Source of the DNA: Pigmentiphaga sp. H8
GTDB lineage: Bacteria > Pseudomonadota > Gammaproteobacteria > Burkholderiales > Burkholderiaceae_B
Assembly: GCF_003854895.1 (NCBI RefSeq)
Contig: NZ_CP033966.1
Span: forward strand, 3,906,001 to 3,970,000
Length of the DNA stretch: 64,000 nt
Direction: 5' to 3'
Shown here one piece after another: positions 61,642 through 64,000 of this stretch (within the stretch, counting starts at the first letter, position 1; every line of letters starts with the position of its first letter). The notes under the pieces are model-generated. The model worked only from the letters and a program-made list of their open reading frames with translations. It was not told where the DNA came from and searched no databases. The position numbers and the translations under genes were made by a program.

Positions 61642-62985
61642 ATGTTGAGCGAAGCGATGAACGAACGCCTGACCCGGGTCGGGCCCGGTACCCCCTGTGG
61701 CGAGCTGATGCGCCGCTACTGGATCCCGATCTATCCCTATTCCCAACTGCTGGAAGATCCCGTGCGCAAGGTGCGCATCCTGGGCGAGGATCTGGTGCTG
61801 TATCTCGACAAGAGCGGCCAGATGGGCTTGGTGGGAGACCGTTGCCTGCATCGCAAGGTGGACCTGAAGTACGGCATTCCCGACGAGCACGGCCTGCGCT
61901 GCCCGTATCACGGCTGGTTGTTCGATCAGTCGGGCAAATGCACGGAGCGGCCCATGGAGCTGCGTCCGCACGAAGAGATCAAGCACAAGCTGGTGGCCTA
62001 TCCGGTGCAGGAACTGGGCGGCCTGGTGTTCGCCTACATGGGACCGTCGCCGGCGCCGGCGCTGCCGCGCTGGGACATGTTCGTGTGGCCCAATGCCATT
62101 CGCCAGATCGGCATCACGGTCATCGACTGCAACTGGCTGCAATGTCAGGAGAACACGGGCGATCCGACCCATAGCGCGTGGGCCCACGGCCATCTGTTCG
62201 AGTACGAGCTGAATCGCAGGGGCAAGCTGCAGGAGCGCAGTTCGGACAGCCTGCACACGCTGCACCAGCGCAAGCGCGTGGGCGTGGGCATCAAGGAAAT
62301 CTACGCTAGCCAGTCCGAGCACGGCTTCCGCAAGGGAATACGTTATTCGAAGGAACTGGGCGCCGATGCCGACAAGGACCAGGAGCACTCGACGGTCATC
62401 TTCCCGTTCTATACCCAGACCGGCAAGACGGGAGCGCCGCGCAGCGAATACCAGATCCGCGTGCCGATGGACGATACCCATACCTACCATATCTGCTATC
62501 AGGTCTACGCCGCGCCGCCGGGGGTCGAGGCGCCCAGGCAGGATGTGGTGCCCTATTACGTGCCGCCCACCCACGACGAGAACGGCCGCCCCATCCTGGA
62601 CTACGTGCTGGCGCAGGATGCGATCGTGTGGGTGGCGCAAGGCCCGATCGCGGATCGCAGCACGGAGCTGCTCGGCCGTACCGACCTGCCCATTATCGTG
62701 CTGCGCCGCCAGCTGGACGAACAGATCACACGGGTCGAGCAAGGCCAGGAGCCTATCAATTTCTTCCGCGAAAGCCCGGACATGATCCACCCGACCGGCT
62801 CGCCGCCCGACTACAGCAAACCCGAAACGCTGAACAAGCACGGCTTTCGCAAGTACTACCACAAGGGGTTCGCGAACGACGACGCCGACCGCTACGGTCC
62901 GCTGATCGAAACCGTGAAGGAACTGCATCGCGCGATCGAGGAATTCGAACTGCGCCGGGCCGGCGACACGGTGGTCTCGGCATGA
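61642..62985 (+). CDS. Rieske aromatic oxygenase, phthalate 4,5-dioxygenase-like
   Basis: A 447-aa Rieske oxygenase of the phthalate/vanillate type. The [2Fe-2S] ligands are C68, H70, C87 and H90 (CPYHGW); the mononuclear iron site is D174, H177 and H182 in DPTHSAWAH. These one-component alpha subunits hydroxylate or demethylate aromatic acids with a separate reductase, which is not visible here. It is the first gene of the operon, coupled to the aldolase-type gene by ATGA. Confidence 0.92.
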   Translation: MLSEAMNERLTRVGPGTPCGELMRRYWIPIYPYSQLLEDPVRKVRILGEDLVLYLDKSGQMGLVGDRCLHRKVDLKYGIPDEHGLRCPYHGWLFDQSGKCTERPMELRPHEEIKHKLVAYPVQELGGLVFAYMGPSPAPALPRWDMFVWPNAIRQIGITVIDCNWLQCQENTGDPTHSAWAHGHLFEYELNRRGKLQERSSDSLHTLHQRKRVGVGIKEIYASQSEHGFRKGIRYSKELGADADKDQEHSTVIFPFYTQTGKTGAPRSEYQIRVPMDDTHTYHICYQVYAAPPGVEAPRQDVVPYYVPPTHDENGRPILDYVLAQDAIVWVAQGPIADRSTELLGRTDLPIIVLRRQLDEQITRVEQGQEPINFFRESPDMIHPTGSPPDYSKPETLNKHGFRKYYHKGFANDDADRYGPLIETVKELHRAIEEFELRRAGDTVVSA

Positions 62986-63731
62986 GCGCGCCCGCACGGC
63001 TGTCCGGAGAAGACGCGGCCCTGACTCCGCTGGATCAGGCCAAGCAGACCCTGATCGCCGCCGGCCGGGTGCTGGCCGCCCATGGGCAGGGCGATATGAC
63101 GCGCGGCCACATCTCGGTGCGCGTGCCCGGCGATCCCTCGCTGTTCCTGATGAAGCCCCACGGCTTCGGCTTCGACGAAATGACGATGGACAACATCGTC
63201 ACCTGCGACCTGGAGGGTCGCAAGGTGGCGGGCCACGCCGGCCGCCACAGCGAGGTGTTCATCCATTCGGAGATCTACCGCGCCCGGCCCGACGTGGAGA
63301 GCGTCCTGCACGCGCACCCTGCCCAGGTAGTGGCATTCACGGCCACGGGGCGCAAGCTGCGGCCCATCAGCCAGCCGGGCGCCGTCTTCGCCGAGGGCGT
63401 GCCGGTCTACACCGGCAGCATCGACCTGGTCCGCACACCCGAGATGGGGGCCGACGTGGCCGCCGCGCTCGGCCCCTGCAAGGCGGTGCTGATGCGCCAC
63501 CACGGGATGGCGATCGCCTCGCGCAGCGTGCAGGAAACCGTGGTGCTGGCGCTGATGCTGGACGAGGCCTGCACCATCCAGCTCCTGGCCGAGGCCGGCG
63601 GCGCCCGGCTATGCGAGGAGTTTCCGGCCGACGACGTGATGAAGCTGCACGACAAGCTGAACCGGCCCGCGCAGTTCGGCATCAATTTCGACTATCTGCA
63701 TCGCTGCGCGCTGCGGCGTGGAGCGACATGA
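62982..63731 (+). CDS. Class II aldolase/adducin family protein
   Basis: A 249-aa zinc enzyme of the class II aldolase family. Metal and catalytic residues appear in HSEVFIHSEIY, LHAHP and MRHHGM. Members in phthalate operons act as dihydroxyphthalate decarboxylases, which would fit the Rieske partner, but other aldol or decarboxylation reactions are possible. It overlaps both neighbours by 4 bp (ATGA), so the operon is tightly coupled. Confidence 0.88.
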   Translation: MSAPARLSGEDAALTPLDQAKQTLIAAGRVLAAHGQGDMTRGHISVRVPGDPSLFLMKPHGFGFDEMTMDNIVTCDLEGRKVAGHAGRHSEVFIHSEIYRARPDVESVLHAHPAQVVAFTATGRKLRPISQPGAVFAEGVPVYTGSIDLVRTPEMGADVAAALGPCKAVLMRHHGMAIASRSVQETVVLALMLDEACTIQLLAEAGGARLCEEFPADDVMKLHDKLNRPAQFGINFDYLHRCALRRGAT

Positions 63732-64000
63732 TGCGATACCGGCGCATGGGCCGCACCGGCCTCGCGGTGTCCGAGATCGGCTTCGGCTGCGGCGGCAACG
63801 CCGGGCTGATGTTGCGCGGCACGGCGGCCGAGCAGGCCCGCATCGTGGCACGGGCGCTGGAACTGGGCGTTAATTATTTCGACAATGCGCCCGATTACGG
63901 CGACGGCGCGGCCGAACGCAACCTGGGTCGCGCGCTGAAAGCGGCGGGCGCACGCCCGCTGCTGTGCTCGAAGGTGGAGATCCGCCGCGCGGACCTGGAC
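63728..64000 (+). CDS. Aldo/keto reductase family protein (partial, C-terminus off window)
   Basis: The first 91 residues of an aldo/keto reductase, MMRYRRMGRTGLAVSEIGFG onward. The catalytic Asp (YFDNAPDYG), Tyr and Lys (LLCSKVEI) are in place. It overlaps the aldolase stop by ATGA; an alternative ATG lies one codon on. As the third operon gene it may reduce or oxidise a pathway intermediate. The rest lies beyond base 64000. Confidence 0.88.
   Translation, partial: MMRYRRMGRTGLAVSEIGFGCGGNAGLMLRGTAAEQARIVARALELGVNYFDNAPDYGDGAAERNLGRALKAAGARPLLCSKVEIRRADLD

Overview
The window is a high-GC betaproteobacterial chromosome segment, most like Bordetella/Achromobacter (Alcaligenaceae). This rests on gene content and order: exbB-exbD-lpxK-kdsB-adk, argF next to a DUF3579 gene and rpsT, a divergent Rieske gene beside xseB-ispA-dxs, and many LIV-type and Bug-type solute receptors. 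It is mostly core chromosome. No prophage, transposase, integrase or CRISPR array is visible, and almost all bases are coding.

Layout. 1-5.1 kb: xseA (cut by the window edge, minus strand), then a tightly overlapped plus-strand envelope operon exbB-exbD-lpxK-trm112-like-kdsB, then adk. 5.3-7.4 kb: a proton-pumping pyrophosphatase with the K+-independent signature. 7.4-11.5 kb (minus): a small catabolic cluster of AraC regulator, Bug-type receptor, enolase-superfamily dehydratase resembling D-tartrate dehydratase, and FAH-family hydrolase. 11.5-23.7 kb: housekeeping genes (murJ, rpsT, DUF3579, argF, argG, murB, yajQ, dxs-ispA-xseB). 24-35 kb: a Rieske oxygenase, small stress/envelope genes, htpX, an EamA exporter, a luciferase-like oxidoreductase, 3-hydroxybutyrate dehydrogenase plus patatin, a Na/Pi cotransporter, a ZIP transporter, a PIN protein and a Tat-exported dienelactone hydrolase. 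35.4-46.3 kb: accessory stress-type genes, including a cNMP/degenerate-GGDEF protein, lipoproteins, a Lys/Ala-rich DUF6496-like protein, a CinA C-terminal deamidase, a KGG stress protein, a CBS protein, a small gene behind a perfect LexA box, tRNA-His, a cold-shock gene, a glutamine-rich disordered protein, two GH13 enzymes and DUF421. 46.4-51.2 kb: tRNA-Arg and a five-gene LIV-type ABC transporter. 51.2-55.8 kb: topoisomerase IB, SMP-30 lactonase, EamA exporter and a ProA-like dehydrogenase. 56-64 kb: tRNA-Pro, a second LIV-type transporter, a divergent IclR regulator, and a Rieske oxygenase / class II aldolase / aldo-keto reductase operon that runs off the right edge. This last block looks like uptake plus breakdown of an aromatic acid.

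Non-coding structure. The strongest unexplained signal is a dispersed element of about 80 nt, usually placed directly after a stop codon (after adk, argF, bdhA and htpX, plus an inverted copy before argG). Its hairpins keep the same architecture, including two bulges, while the paired bases change together between copies. Other regulatory signals are the LexA box at 40403, paired inverted DnaA boxes at 1127-1149, a four-half-site symmetric operator overlapping the promoter of the Rieske operon at 61543-61578, a cold-shock promoter with a long leader, and several clear terminators.
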